Positions 20,046 to 29,658 of a stretch of DNA of 36,961 nucleotides are shown in pieces. The stretch lies in the NCBI GenBank assembly GCA_004524365.1, contig SDNL01000004.1, positions 1 through 36,961 of the forward strand, given 5' to 3'. The stretch's first letter is position 1; every line of letters starts with the position of its first letter. The translations under genes and the position numbers were made by a program. The notes under the pieces are model-generated. The model searched no databases and was not told the origin of the DNA. It saw nothing but the letters and a program-made list of their open reading frames with translations. Source of the DNA: Promethearchaeota archaeon. GTDB lineage: Archaea > Asgardarchaeota > Lokiarchaeia > Sigyniarchaeales > SOKP01.

Positions 20046-20231
20046 ATGTCAGACAAAAACATAGATTATGAGAGTATTTTCGATAAAAATATAACTCTTG
20101 AAGAATATAAGGACCGCTTGGTTGCTTTATTAAGAGAACATCGTGTTGGAATTGTTGATAGGCGAAAAATTATACGACAAAAAGCACAAGAGTTTAGAGA
20201 TAGAACACGTAGGAGAGATATGAGAAGTTAG
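20046..20231 (+). CDS. Small basic protein, unknown
   Basis: 61-aa ORF with Arg-rich C-terminus (RQKAQEFRDRTRRRDMRS). Confidence 0.5.
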   Translation: MSDKNIDYESIFDKNITLEEYKDRLVALLREHRVGIVDRRKIIRQKAQEFRDRTRRRDMRS

Positions 20232-20283
20232 ATATTTTTCTTTTCTTTTTCCTTTTTTTATTTTTTTGAGAATTCTATTATAA

Positions 20284-20318
20284 GATTGAAGTCTCCCCGT
20301 CCTAAATAAAGGGAGGGA
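20284..20318 (-). mobile_element. Possible IS200/IS605-like right-end remnant / hairpin downstream of srp54
   Basis: Minus strand ttccctccctttatttaggacggggagacttcaatc; shares tttaggRcggggagRcttcaatc with window position 23-44; CCCTCC/GGA(c)GGGG imperfect hairpin. Confidence 0.45.
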
Positions 20319-20336
20319 ACTTGTTTCGCAATTTCG

Positions 20337-21713
20337 TTAAAATCTAAAATCCTTTCCTAACTTCTTCATCATTTCCATTGCTTGTTTGTTCATACCTCCC
20401 ATGCCACCCATTGCTTTTCCTTTTTTCCTTAATTGACCAAGATTCTTCATTAATTTTTTCATTTGATTGTATTGCCCAAGCATTCGATTTATAACAGAAT
20501 AATCAACCCCCGAACCAATAGCAATTCTCTTTTTCCTTGTCCTTTTTATTATTTTGGGATTTTCCTTTTCTAATTGAGTCATAGAAGAAATAACGGTTTC
20601 CCACATTTCTAAATTCTCTTCAGCATCGTCTTTTAATGCATCAGGAATATTTCCTCCCCCCATCATTGAAAGAATATTTTTAAACTTACCCATCTTTCTA
20701 ATAGCTTTCAATTGGGTGCATAGATCATCCAATGTGAATTTTCCTTGCATCATTCTTCTTGCCATTTCAGGATCGGGCATCGCTTCAGCTTCTTGAACCT
20801 TCTCTATTAACCCCTCAATATTTGGAATGCCTAAAAGTGACCCTACAAAACGACTAGGTTCAAACACTTCAAAATCATCAAGCTTTTCCCCAGTTCCTAT
20901 AAATCTAATTGGAGAACTGGTTGCAGCACAAGCAGAAAGCGCTCCACCTCCTTTGGCGGTTCCATCTAGTTTAGTAACAATAATACTTCCAATATTGGTT
21001 TCTTCAGAAAATGATTCTGCTTGAGAATATGCCTGTTGCCCTAAGGTACCATCTATCACTAAAATTACTTCATTAGGTTTTAATACCTTTTCTATTTTAT
21101 TCATCTCATCCATTAATTTTTTCTCTTCTTTATGTCTTCCCGCAGTATCTACAATTACTAAATCATATCCTTTATTGAGTGCTCGTTTTGTTTCTTTCAC
21201 AGCAATTTTAAGAGGGTTATCTTCTTTGGGGTCTCCAAAAGTTTTTACATCTATTTGATTAGTTAATTGATCAAGCTGTTCATATGCACCTGGTCGCCAA
21301 GTATCTGTTGTAACAGTCACAACTTTTAGACCTTTGCTCTTATAATGCTTTGCCAGCTTTGCTACGGTTGTAGTTTTTCCGGAACCTTGAATTCCCACCA
21401 ATAAAATTACATTCTTTTTACCAGGTTTAATTCTTAATGGTGCTGGTTTTCCACCCAAAGTCCTTATTAATTCATCATGAATGAGCTTAATAATAAAATC
21501 TTTTCGCTTTGCTCGTTGAAGTTCCGTATTCATGGCCTCTTTTTTAATATTCTCGGTCATTTCGAATACTAATTCAACTTTTACATCCGAACTTAGCAGA
21601 GCCCTCTGTAGATCCTGAATGAGGGTTATTATTGCATCCTTATCTATTTTAGGGAGTCTACGAATCCGTCGGATGGTTTGATCGAGCTTTCGGCCTAAGG
21701 TCTCAAGAACCAT
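20337..21713 (-). CDS. srp54: Signal recognition particle 54 kDa protein
   Basis: GIQGSGKTTTVAKLA, DTAGRH, TKLDGTAKGGGALS, Met-rich M domain. Confidence 0.97.
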   Translation of the reverse strand: MVLETLGRKLDQTIRRIRRLPKIDKDAIITLIQDLQRALLSSDVKVELVFEMTENIKKEAMNTELQRAKRKDFIIKLIHDELIRTLGGKPAPLRIKPGKKNVILLVGIQGSGKTTTVAKLAKHYKSKGLKVVTVTTDTWRPGAYEQLDQLTNQIDVKTFGDPKEDNPLKIAVKETKRALNKGYDLVIVDTAGRHKEEKKLMDEMNKIEKVLKPNEVILVIDGTLGQQAYSQAESFSEETNIGSIIVTKLDGTAKGGGALSACAATSSPIRFIGTGEKLDDFEVFEPSRFVGSLLGIPNIEGLIEKVQEAEAMPDPEMARRMMQGKFTLDDLCTQLKAIRKMGKFKNILSMMGGGNIPDALKDDAEENLEMWETVISSMTQLEKENPKIIKRTRKKRIAIGSGVDYSVINRMLGQYNQMKKLMKNLGQLRKKGKAMGGMGGMNKQAMEMMKKLGKDFRF

Positions 21714-21925
21714 ATTTAAATATCCTCACGATTTATTTTTTTAATTAATAAAAGAATTCTGTTTTTTATAATTTAAGTTTCAAAAACTCTTATTTAAGAT
21801 AAATGAATTCTCTTATTTAATTTCATTTCTGATAATATAAAATGAAAAAATAATAAAGAAAATACATAGAAAAATAGTTTTCTAACTTTTTAGGGTGATG
21901 GGGAGGATTTATTTAACAAACTTTT

Positions 21926-22348
21926 TTACAGAATACGTTTTATAATTATATTCCCTGCTAATCTCCAGAATCCCATTTTTGCATTACTCATCTTTTCAGG
22001 ATCCCCTTGAAGCTCCTTTAATTTATTCCGTAAACCCTCTTCTTCTGGCCAATCCACGTCAATTGACTGGTAGGTTTCTAAATCGAGGATATTAATCTTA
22101 TCATCATTAATAAAGTTAATTTGGGCGTTTCCTTTCTCTATTATTGGGACATCAACTAAATCCCCGCTGGGAAAGGTTAAACTGCGCTTTTTATCATCAA
22201 AAACACCAACACATACCACTCTTACTTTAGCATGTCCATGTTTACCTGATTTGCTCCGCTCTGTGCTTTTAATTTCACAAGGCTCGCCATCGACCATAAT
22301 ATAATTTCCAGACTTAAGCTTTTGAATTTCATCTCTTCTTATAGACAT
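21926..22348 (-). CDS. eif5a: Translation initiation factor aIF5A
   Basis: STERSKSGKHGHAKVRVVCVGVFDDKKR with hypusination-site Lys; start trimmed to MSIRRDE. Confidence 0.95.
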   Translation of the reverse strand: MSIRRDEIQKLKSGNYIMVDGEPCEIKSTERSKSGKHGHAKVRVVCVGVFDDKKRSLTFPSGDLVDVPIIEKGNAQINFINDDKINILDLETYQSIDVDWPEEEGLRNKLKELQGDPEKMSNAKMGFWRLAGNIIIKRIL

Positions 22349-22557
22349 CGCGTTCAAACACTCTTTTATTTTTATTTAATTTTTATATTCTTGTTACTTA
22401 CGTCTTATATATATTATTATGAGAAAATTATTATATTTTTTCATAAAACTTTGTCTGAAATGATAATCTAGCACATAAACATAAAAAGCTTATACCTAAA
22501 AAACATTAATTTGTATAAATAATTTTAATTAGGATTATACAATTAGTAATAATAAGT

Positions 22558-23469
22558 ATGGACGATAAAGGCATTTTAATCGCCGCCCGAATGGATAAAG
22601 CAGAGGCAATTGAGTTAGCTCGGGGTATCTTTGATTTCCTAAGGGAAAGAGGAGAAAAGGTTTATTATGAAACCCGACTTTCTCCAAAATTTGATGGATA
22701 TCACTCAAAAAGCATAATTTCCGCCACTAATGATATAATTAAATTTATTATTGTTATTGGAGGTGATGGAAGCGTTATGAGGGTAGCAAGCGCAGTAAAC
22801 CAAGAAAACCCGCCGCCTATTTTTGGAGTAAACATAGGGTCTATTGGGTTTTTAGATGAAACAAATGAAATTAAAGTGTTTAAAGATTTAGAAAAAGTAT
22901 TGCAAGGAGATTATATCATTGAAGAAGTCTCTAAAATAACTGCCTATTTAATTAAATCAAATTCAGAAAAATCAAAACTCAGAAATGCCTTGAATGAAGT
23001 CTTAATTGTATCATCAACTCATTCCAAAGTACTTCAAGTAAGTATAAAGATTAACGGAGTATATCTCAATCGAAGCTATTTGGACGGGGTTATAATCTGT
23101 ACTTCAACTGGTTCGACTGCATATAACCTAAGTGCTGGAGGGGCTATTGTCTTTCCGACCTTAGATGTCCTTCAAATTACCTCTTTAAATGCATTTGGAA
23201 GATCAGGATTAAAACCAATAGTGGTGCCTATTGATAGTGAAATTGAAATAAAGTTATTAAGGCCCAGGTTAAATGCCAAGGTGATTATTGATGGGAGACA
23301 TTTTTATGAACAAATTCAACCAAATACTAGAATAATAGTAACCAAAGCAAATAGTTCCTTCAGATTTATTCGATTATCCAAAGATTTAGATAAAAGTTAT
23401 TTTAAGCGTTTAAAGAAAAAAATAATTGGCGCTCTTAAAGTCCCCCTTCAAGATAGTCCGGAAGAATAG
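22558..23469 (+). CDS. nadK: NAD kinase
   Basis: IVIGGDGSVMRVAS, NIGSIGFLDE, CTSTGSTAYNLSAGG. Confidence 0.95.
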   Translation: MDDKGILIAARMDKAEAIELARGIFDFLRERGEKVYYETRLSPKFDGYHSKSIISATNDIIKFIIVIGGDGSVMRVASAVNQENPPPIFGVNIGSIGFLDETNEIKVFKDLEKVLQGDYIIEEVSKITAYLIKSNSEKSKLRNALNEVLIVSSTHSKVLQVSIKINGVYLNRSYLDGVIICTSTGSTAYNLSAGGAIVFPTLDVLQITSLNAFGRSGLKPIVVPIDSEIEIKLLRPRLNAKVIIDGRHFYEQIQPNTRIIVTKANSSFRFIRLSKDLDKSYFKRLKKKIIGALKVPLQDSPEE

Positions 23470-23637
23470 TCAACAAAAATATAACCCTTTAACTTTCTAA
23501 ATATTTAAAATTATTCTTTTCATTCTTTTCCTTTCAGATTAAGTCATAATTTCCTTTAATTAACTATTTATAGAATTGGAAGAATTATATAATATAGACA
23601 AAAGTTGAAAATTATTTGATTTAAAGAATGGGAGGCT

Positions 23638-23883
23638 ATGCAAATTAAAGATATAAAAAAATCAAATCAAAGAGTTTTTGAAGAATTATCTGAGGAAAAG
23701 GGAGAAGAAAAATTAAGGAAATGGGCAGAAGAATTATCATTAGGGGAATTGGCGGATATAATTACCTATAACGAACGGAAGATCGCTCATATTCGTAATA
23801 TTTTATACAAAATCACAAATGAGAATATGAAACAAGAAGCAAAAAACAATATATCCACAGATGGAAAAAGAAAAAAAGAATAA
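23638..23883 (+). CDS. Small charged hypothetical protein
   Basis: 81-aa ORF preceded by a GGGAGG Shine-Dalgarno sequence. Confidence 0.55.
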   Translation: MQIKDIKKSNQRVFEELSEEKGEEKLRKWAEELSLGELADIITYNERKIAHIRNILYKITNENMKQEAKNNISTDGKRKKE

Positions 23884-23983
23884 CGGATTATCTTATTTAT
23901 AACGTTAAGAATGAGTTTATATTTAGGATTAACCAAGAAGGAATAATACTCTCCTAACACTAATAGAATGGATTAATTCAACG

Positions 23984-24517
23984 ATGTTCAAAAAGATAAA
24001 TATTTCAAAAGATACTAATTTAGTTTTTGATACGAATATTTTCTTAATGGGGATAGACTTTAATATTGTAGATAATAAAATCTATACGGTCCCAGGTGTC
24101 TTGGATGAATTAAATGTTGATAGGTATCAAACTGAAAATATATTTATTTTGGAGAGAATTAATTATGGGATTCAATCAAATAATTTAACCATAAAAATCC
24201 CTGAAACTACTTTTCGAGATAAAGTAATTAAAGCAGCAAAAATCACAAATGATTTTCCTCTTCTTTCAGATGTTGATATAAATTTGATTGCTCTTGCCTT
24301 GGAATTAAAATTAAATTTAGAAGAAGAAGTAATTCTTTTTACAAATGATTACTCAATGGAAAATGTGTGCTTAAAATTAGGGGTCTCATTTTCTCCATTA
24401 GGAAAGGATGGAATCTCCAAGATCAGATTTAGAAAAGATATAAGATGCCCCGCTTGTGGTGAAAGAAATCCGATTGGACAGAAGAGGTGTGAAAATTGCG
24501 GAACAGATCTTTCTTGA
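23984..24517 (+). CDS. PIN domain + C-terminal zinc ribbon protein, Nob1-like
   Basis: LVFDTNIFLMG, LSDVDINLIALALEL, LFTNDYSMENVCLKLG PIN motifs; CPACGERNPIGQKRCENCG ribbon. Confidence 0.7.
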   Translation: MFKKINISKDTNLVFDTNIFLMGIDFNIVDNKIYTVPGVLDELNVDRYQTENIFILERINYGIQSNNLTIKIPETTFRDKVIKAAKITNDFPLLSDVDINLIALALELKLNLEEEVILFTNDYSMENVCLKLGVSFSPLGKDGISKIRFRKDIRCPACGERNPIGQKRCENCGTDLS

Positions 24518-24630
24518 CTAACAGATGTTCATTTATTGAAAAAGATTTTTTTTATTTACATAAACGAAGCAACAAAGATTTTTAAATTGAAATAATATTA
24601 AAGATTAAAGAAAAATAGGTTTTTATAATA

Positions 24631-25770
24631 ATGTCGTCAAATAAGTTAAAAATAGGAGTAATCGGCTTGGGGATGGTTGCAAATATCGCTCATTTACCCT
24701 CTTACCATCGTTCTCCGGATACAGAAATATGGGCTGTTGCCGATCCACTTGAATCCCATTGCAAAAAGGCGCAAAAGAGTTATAATATAGAAAAGGTGTA
24801 TAAAGATCCCAATGATTTAATAGATGACCCTGAGATTGATGCAATAAGTATATGTTCTCCTCACTGGGCTCACTCCAAACAGGCAATCCGGGCTGCCAAT
24901 AATGGGAAACATATCTTGTGTGAAAAGCCCATAGGATTAAATTTGGACGATGTTGATAAGATGATTAAAGCAGTTGAAAAAAATAATATCATTTTTCAAA
25001 CCGCTACTCAAAAACGGTTTGATCCTGGGTTTCAATATATCAAGGAAAAAATAGTTGAAAAAGTGATTGGAGATGTTTTCCACGTGTCGGTCTTTTGGTA
25101 TCATTCAATGCCCGATTTGGGAGAGAATCCAAGGAAAGAATTAATCCAAGAGGTAGGATTATGGAGGATGACAGATGATCGATGTAGGGGAGGAGACCTA
25201 TTAGACCACGGCCCTCATTATTTTGATTTATTTCGTTGGTGGTTTGGCGATGTAGCGGATGTAAGTGCTAAAATCCGCCGTATAAATGAAAATCGAGTAA
25301 ATGAGGATCATTCCACAATATTATTATCTTTTAAAGAAAATAATGCTATAGCCGTTTTTGAGCGTTCGGAGGCATTTTTTGGTGGTGTTTATGGCGAAGA
25401 GAAGGGCCGAATACACGGAACTAAAGGGACCTTTTATTTTAACGTACCTAACGAATATAAGAAAAAACCCTTGGAACTTCAGAAATTTGCGAAAAAAACC
25501 AAATTATCAAAACCTTCAAAAGAGCATATTTCCCTTTCCCAAGATCCCCAAGACTTACCTTATGCTCGAGAACTTCGCACATTTATTAATAGGATTTTGG
25601 GGCGCTCGAATGAAGATGTGGGGTTTCCTTTGGAATGGGTGCCAACAATATATGATGGAAGGGCAGGTTTGGAAGTTGTTTTAGCTGCCTATGAATCTCA
25701 GCGATTAAACAAAACCATAAAGTTACCTTTAACAACTTATCAACCAATTAAATGGTCTGAAGGTTGTTAG
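24631..25770 (+). CDS. Gfo/Idh/MocA-family oxidoreductase
   Basis: IGVIGLGMVANIAHLPSY Rossmann motif, HILCEKPIGLN, GGDLLDHGPHYFDLFRWWFG. Confidence 0.92.
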   Translation: MSSNKLKIGVIGLGMVANIAHLPSYHRSPDTEIWAVADPLESHCKKAQKSYNIEKVYKDPNDLIDDPEIDAISICSPHWAHSKQAIRAANNGKHILCEKPIGLNLDDVDKMIKAVEKNNIIFQTATQKRFDPGFQYIKEKIVEKVIGDVFHVSVFWYHSMPDLGENPRKELIQEVGLWRMTDDRCRGGDLLDHGPHYFDLFRWWFGDVADVSAKIRRINENRVNEDHSTILLSFKENNAIAVFERSEAFFGGVYGEEKGRIHGTKGTFYFNVPNEYKKKPLELQKFAKKTKLSKPSKEHISLSQDPQDLPYARELRTFINRILGRSNEDVGFPLEWVPTIYDGRAGLEVVLAAYESQRLNKTIKLPLTTYQPIKWSEGC

Positions 25771-25903
25771 ACCTAATTTATTTTTTTAAATTTAAGTTTC
25801 TATGTCTATTTTGCTAATCGTAAGAGAATATCGTGGAAAATATATATGAAGTATACATTTATTGATTAGGATATAGATATCATATTGCCGAGCTGAAATC
25901 AAA

Positions 25904-26950
25904 ATGGGTGTAAAAATTAATGATCTAGTTAAAGAAGTTAGAAGAACGATTACTTTTGAAAACCTCTTTAATAAGAAGATTGCGATTGATGCTTTTAATA
26001 CCTTATATCAATTTCTAGCGATAATTCGTCAAAGAGATGGGACTCCATTAAAGGATTATAAGGGAAATGTAACTTCACATCTTTCAGGGCTCTTCTATAG
26101 AACAATTAACTTTTTAGAACATAATATTAAACCCGTATATGTTTTCGACGGAAAGCCTTCCGAATTGAAATTAGATACTATTAAAGAACGCAAAGAAGTT
26201 AAAAAGGACGCGAAAAAAAAATTGGAAAAGGCAAGAGAGAAAGGAGATATGGAAGAGGCTAGAAAATACGCGCAAATGACTTCAAAACTAGATTCTGATA
26301 TGATTGAAGAGAGTAAAAAACTTATAAAATATATGGGCATACCTGTAGTCCAAGCACCCTCCGAAGGAGAAGCTCAGTCAGCATTTATGGTTCAGGAAGG
26401 GGATGTTTGGGCTTGTGCATCTCAAGATTATGATACGCTTTTATTTAATGGAAAACGATTAATTAGAAATTTTGCAGTAAGTCGAAGCAAAAAAGTTAAA
26501 GATACGTCAGTTACCTTAGACATAGAATATATTTCATTGAACAAATTATTAGATAAATATGAAATTAGTCGAGAACAACTAATAGAAATGGGTATTCTTA
26601 TTGGTACAGATTTTTTTCCGGGAATTAAAGGAATTGGTCAGCATACTGCTTTAGATCTTATCAAAAAGTATGGAAATTTAACAACGATAATTGAAAAAGG
26701 AGTAGAAGCGGCTGGAAAGAACATAAATTTGGATATTGAAGTTATAAACCAAGTAAAAGAAATCTTTTTACACCCCTTAGTTGAAAAAAATTATCCCAAA
26801 TTAAAGTGGAAAGGGATAGAATATGAAAAAATTAAGGAACTCTTAATAGAAATTCATAATTTCTCTCCCGGGCGTGTTCAAAATGCATTAGATAGGCTCC
26901 GGAAATTAGATCAATCCTCCACTCAAGTTTCATTGGACTCGTTTTTTTAG
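25904..26950 (+). CDS. fen: Flap endonuclease 1
   Basis: KIAIDAFNTLYQFL, VFDGKPSELK, APSEGEAQSAFM, SQDYDTLLFN, GTDFFPGIKGIG, PIP-like TQVSLDSFF C-terminus. Confidence 0.97.
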   Translation: MGVKINDLVKEVRRTITFENLFNKKIAIDAFNTLYQFLAIIRQRDGTPLKDYKGNVTSHLSGLFYRTINFLEHNIKPVYVFDGKPSELKLDTIKERKEVKKDAKKKLEKAREKGDMEEARKYAQMTSKLDSDMIEESKKLIKYMGIPVVQAPSEGEAQSAFMVQEGDVWACASQDYDTLLFNGKRLIRNFAVSRSKKVKDTSVTLDIEYISLNKLLDKYEISREQLIEMGILIGTDFFPGIKGIGQHTALDLIKKYGNLTTIIEKGVEAAGKNINLDIEVINQVKEIFLHPLVEKNYPKLKWKGIEYEKIKELLIEIHNFSPGRVQNALDRLRKLDQSSTQVSLDSFF

Positions 26951-27058
26951 AAACTAAGCATTTCTATAGAGAAATATAATAAAAAAAAATAGAAAAATTT
27001 TTACAAAATGTAAAATTAATTCTCAATAATAATTTAAATTAAAAAGAATACAAATTTC

Positions 27059-29290
27059 ATGACTGCTTCTAATTCTGATGAAAATGACAAAAATGAGGAG
27101 GAAGGTCTCTCCTTAAGGATACAGAAAGCTAAAAAAAGAGATATCGGCCGAAATATCATCCGTATTGATCCTGAAAGCATGGAAAAGCTCGATGTTAAAA
27201 CGGGAGATGTTATTAGTTTAAAAGGAAAGAAAATAACTGCTGGTATTGCATGGCCAAGTTATCCTCAAGATAATGGACTGGGAATTGTGAGAATTGATTC
27301 TCGCCTTCGAAAAAATACTGGTACAAGTATAGATGATACAGTTACCGTAAAAAAAGTAGATGCACAACCTGCTCAGAGCGTTGTTTTAGCTCCTGCAAGC
27401 GTAAATATTCGAAGTAATCCTCGGTTTGAAAGTTTTGTAAAGAGAAAATTAAATAATTATCCTATTACCTTAGATGATATTATCTTAATTTCAATTGGAA
27501 TAAGTAGAGAGATCACTTTTAAAGTTATTAATCTTCGTCCAAAAGGAATTTCTATCATTAAACAAGAAACTAATCTTTCTATTAGTGAACGTATCACTGA
27601 AGAAGAAGAAAAAGGCGCGATGTACGTCACTTATGAGGATGTGGGTGGTTTAGACAATGAAATTCAAAGAGTAAGAGAAATGATTGAACTTCCCTTAAGA
27701 CATCCCTCTCTTTTTAAGCGTTTAGGAATTGATCCTCCGAAAGGCGTATTACTCCGTGGACCCCCAGGATGTGGTAAGACTTTACTTGCACGGGCTGTTG
27801 CAAACGAAAGTGAAGCACATTTTATCTCTATAAATGGACCTGAGGTAATGAGTAAATTTTATGGGGAATCTGAGAAAAAATTGAGGAAACTTTTTATAGA
27901 AGCAGAAGAAGAAAGTCCGTCAATAATTTTTATTGATGAAATTGACGCTATAGCCCCAAAACGTGAGACCGTGACGGGAGAAGTTGAGCGAAGAGTCGTG
28001 GCTCAATTGCTTGCGCTTATGGACGGACTTCATTCAAGAGGACGAGTAATTGTAATTGGTGCAACAAACCGACCCAATAGTTTAGATCCCGCATTACGCC
28101 GACCTGGCAGATTTGATCGAGAAATTGAAATAAAGGTCCCTAATGAGCGAGGCCGCAAAGAAATTTTTCAAATTCATACCCGTACGATGCCACTAAAAGA
28201 TAAAAAAGAATTAATATCCGAATTTTCAAAGATAACTCATGGATTCGTAGGGGCGGATATTTCAGCGGTATGTCGAGAAGCGGCTATGTCTGCTCTGCGT
28301 CGATATCTACCACACATCGATTTAGAATCAGAAATAATAGATCCAGAATTATTAGAACAAATTGAAGTTAGACGAGATGATTTCAATCAAGCCTTAAAGG
28401 AGGTAATGCCTTCTGGAATCAGGGAAGTATTCGTTGAAATTCCAAATGTAAACTGGGATGATGTTGGGGGATTAGAAGAACAAAAGCAAAAGTTAGTCGA
28501 AGCTGTTGATTGGCCATTATCCAATCCCGGAATCTTTGATAGAATGGGAATTGAACCTCCAAAAGGAATTTTATTATATGGGCCTCCCGGATGTGGGAAG
28601 ACTTTACTAGCAAGAGCAGTAGCTTCTGAAAGCAAAGCAAATTTCATATCAGTTAAGGGTCCAGAGCTTTTATCTAAATGGGTTGGAGAAAGTGAAAAAG
28701 CCATTAGAGAAGTCTTTCGAAAAGCAAAAATGGCAGCTCCTTGTATCATCTTCTTTGATGAATTCGATTCAATTGCCCCTTCACGTGGCCGATATACCAC
28801 TGATTCTGGAGTAACGGAAAAAGTTTTATCACAGTTTCTTACAGAATTAGATGGTTTAGAAGTTATGAAAGATATCATTGTTATTGCGGCCACGAATAGA
28901 CCTGATATTCTTGATCCTGCCTTAATACGACCAGGAAGAATAGATAGGATATTATATATTCCTGCACCAACTAAGGAAGAACGACTGGAAATTTTAAGGA
29001 TCTTTACAGAAAAAATGGCATTATCGACCAATATTGATTTAAATGAATTAATTAAAATGACTAAGGGATTTAGTGGTGCTGATATTAAGTCTTGGTGTCG
29101 TGAAGCAGCAATGGAAGCTCTTCGAGAAAATGTTAGAGCAAGAAAAGTATTCTTAAAGCATTTTAAAGATGCAAATGAAGGGATTCACCCAACAATTACC
29201 CCAGAAATTGCTAAATGGTACGAAAAGTTCGGTAAAAGGCTTAAACAACAAAGACCAGAACAAAGAGAAAAACAAGATATCTTTGTTTAA
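27059..29290 (+). CDS. cdc48: CDC48/VCP-family AAA+ ATPase
   Basis: Two GPPGCGKT Walker A boxes, [12 protein letters not shown] and [12 protein letters not shown] Walker B, SRH motifs; N-terminal double-psi domain. Confidence 0.97.
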   Translation: MTASNSDENDKNEEEGLSLRIQKAKKRDIGRNIIRIDPESMEKLDVKTGDVISLKGKKITAGIAWPSYPQDNGLGIVRIDSRLRKNTGTSIDDTVTVKKVDAQPAQSVVLAPASVNIRSNPRFESFVKRKLNNYPITLDDIILISIGISREITFKVINLRPKGISIIKQETNLSISERITEEEEKGAMYVTYEDVGGLDNEIQRVREMIELPLRHPSLFKRLGIDPPKGVLLRGPPGCGKTLLARAVANESEAHFISINGPEVMSKFYGESEKKLRKLFIEAEEESPSIIFIDEIDAIAPKRETVTGEVERRVVAQLLALMDGLHSRGRVIVIGATNRPNSLDPALRRPGRFDREIEIKVPNERGRKEIFQIHTRTMPLKDKKELISEFSKITHGFVGADISAVCREAAMSALRRYLPHIDLESEIIDPELLEQIEVRRDDFNQALKEVMPSGIREVFVEIPNVNWDDVGGLEEQKQKLVEAVDWPLSNPGIFDRMGIEPPKGILLYGPPGCGKTLLARAVASESKANFISVKGPELLSKWVGESEKAIREVFRKAKMAAPCIIFFDEFDSIAPSRGRYTTDSGVTEKVLSQFLTELDGLEVMKDIIVIAATNRPDILDPALIRPGRIDRILYIPAPTKEERLEILRIFTEKMALSTNIDLNELIKMTKGFSGADIKSWCREAAMEALRENVRARKVFLKHFKDANEGIHPTITPEIAKWYEKFGKRLKQQRPEQREKQDIFV

Positions 29291-29385
29291 AATCTACATT
29301 AATTTAAATTTAAACAATAATTTTTTAATTTACTAGATTTTATTCTAACTTATTTTAATTATTAACTGTTATGAGGTGAAAAAAT

Positions 29386-29658
29386 ACGAATCCGCGAAAT
29401 TGGAATTTAAAGCCTGTTATTAATTCAATTATAGATATCCTAATTGATAATAAAGGAGAAATCTTAGATAAACGAATGGAAGAATTGTTGAAAAAAGAAT
29501 ATAATTACATAAATAGTTATATGTTACAGGAGATCTTTATGAAGATGGAAAGCTCTAATATAATTAATGTATTCAGAGTTAGTAAATCTAAAAAAATGAT
29601 CCAACTCAACAAAGATAATAAGAAGATCAGTAAAGACATTTTGGAAACTCTCTATTAA
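29386..29658 (+). CDS. Probable small winged-helix-like protein with non-canonical or mutated start (ACG at 29386; track start ATG 29476)
   Basis: Open frame encodes NPRNWNLKPVINSIIDILIDNKGEILDKRMEELLKKEYNYINSYMLQEIFMKMESSNIINVFRVSKSKKMIQLNK...; GAGGTGA SD at 29373-29379. Confidence 0.5.
   Translation, partial: TNPRNWNLKPVINSIIDILIDNKGEILDKRMEELLKKEYNYINSYMLQEIFMKMESSNIINVFRVSKSKKMIQLNKDNKKISKDILETLY

Noticed and set aside
22418-22445. Imperfect inverted repeat TATGAGAAAA...TTTTTTCATA between aif5a and nadK
   Set aside because: Imperfect and AT-rich; not enough to call an operator.
24623-24886. 87-aa minus-strand ORF antisense to the Gfo/Idh/MocA gene
   Set aside because: Fully overlaps a strongly supported gene and has no protein-family features; spurious.
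25358-25684. 108-aa alternative-frame ORF inside the Gfo/Idh/MocA gene
   Set aside because: Out-of-frame within a strongly supported CDS.
28387-29031. 214-aa minus-strand ORF antisense to cdc48
   Set aside because: Antisense to conserved AAA+ coding sequence; composition reflects the complement of the real gene.
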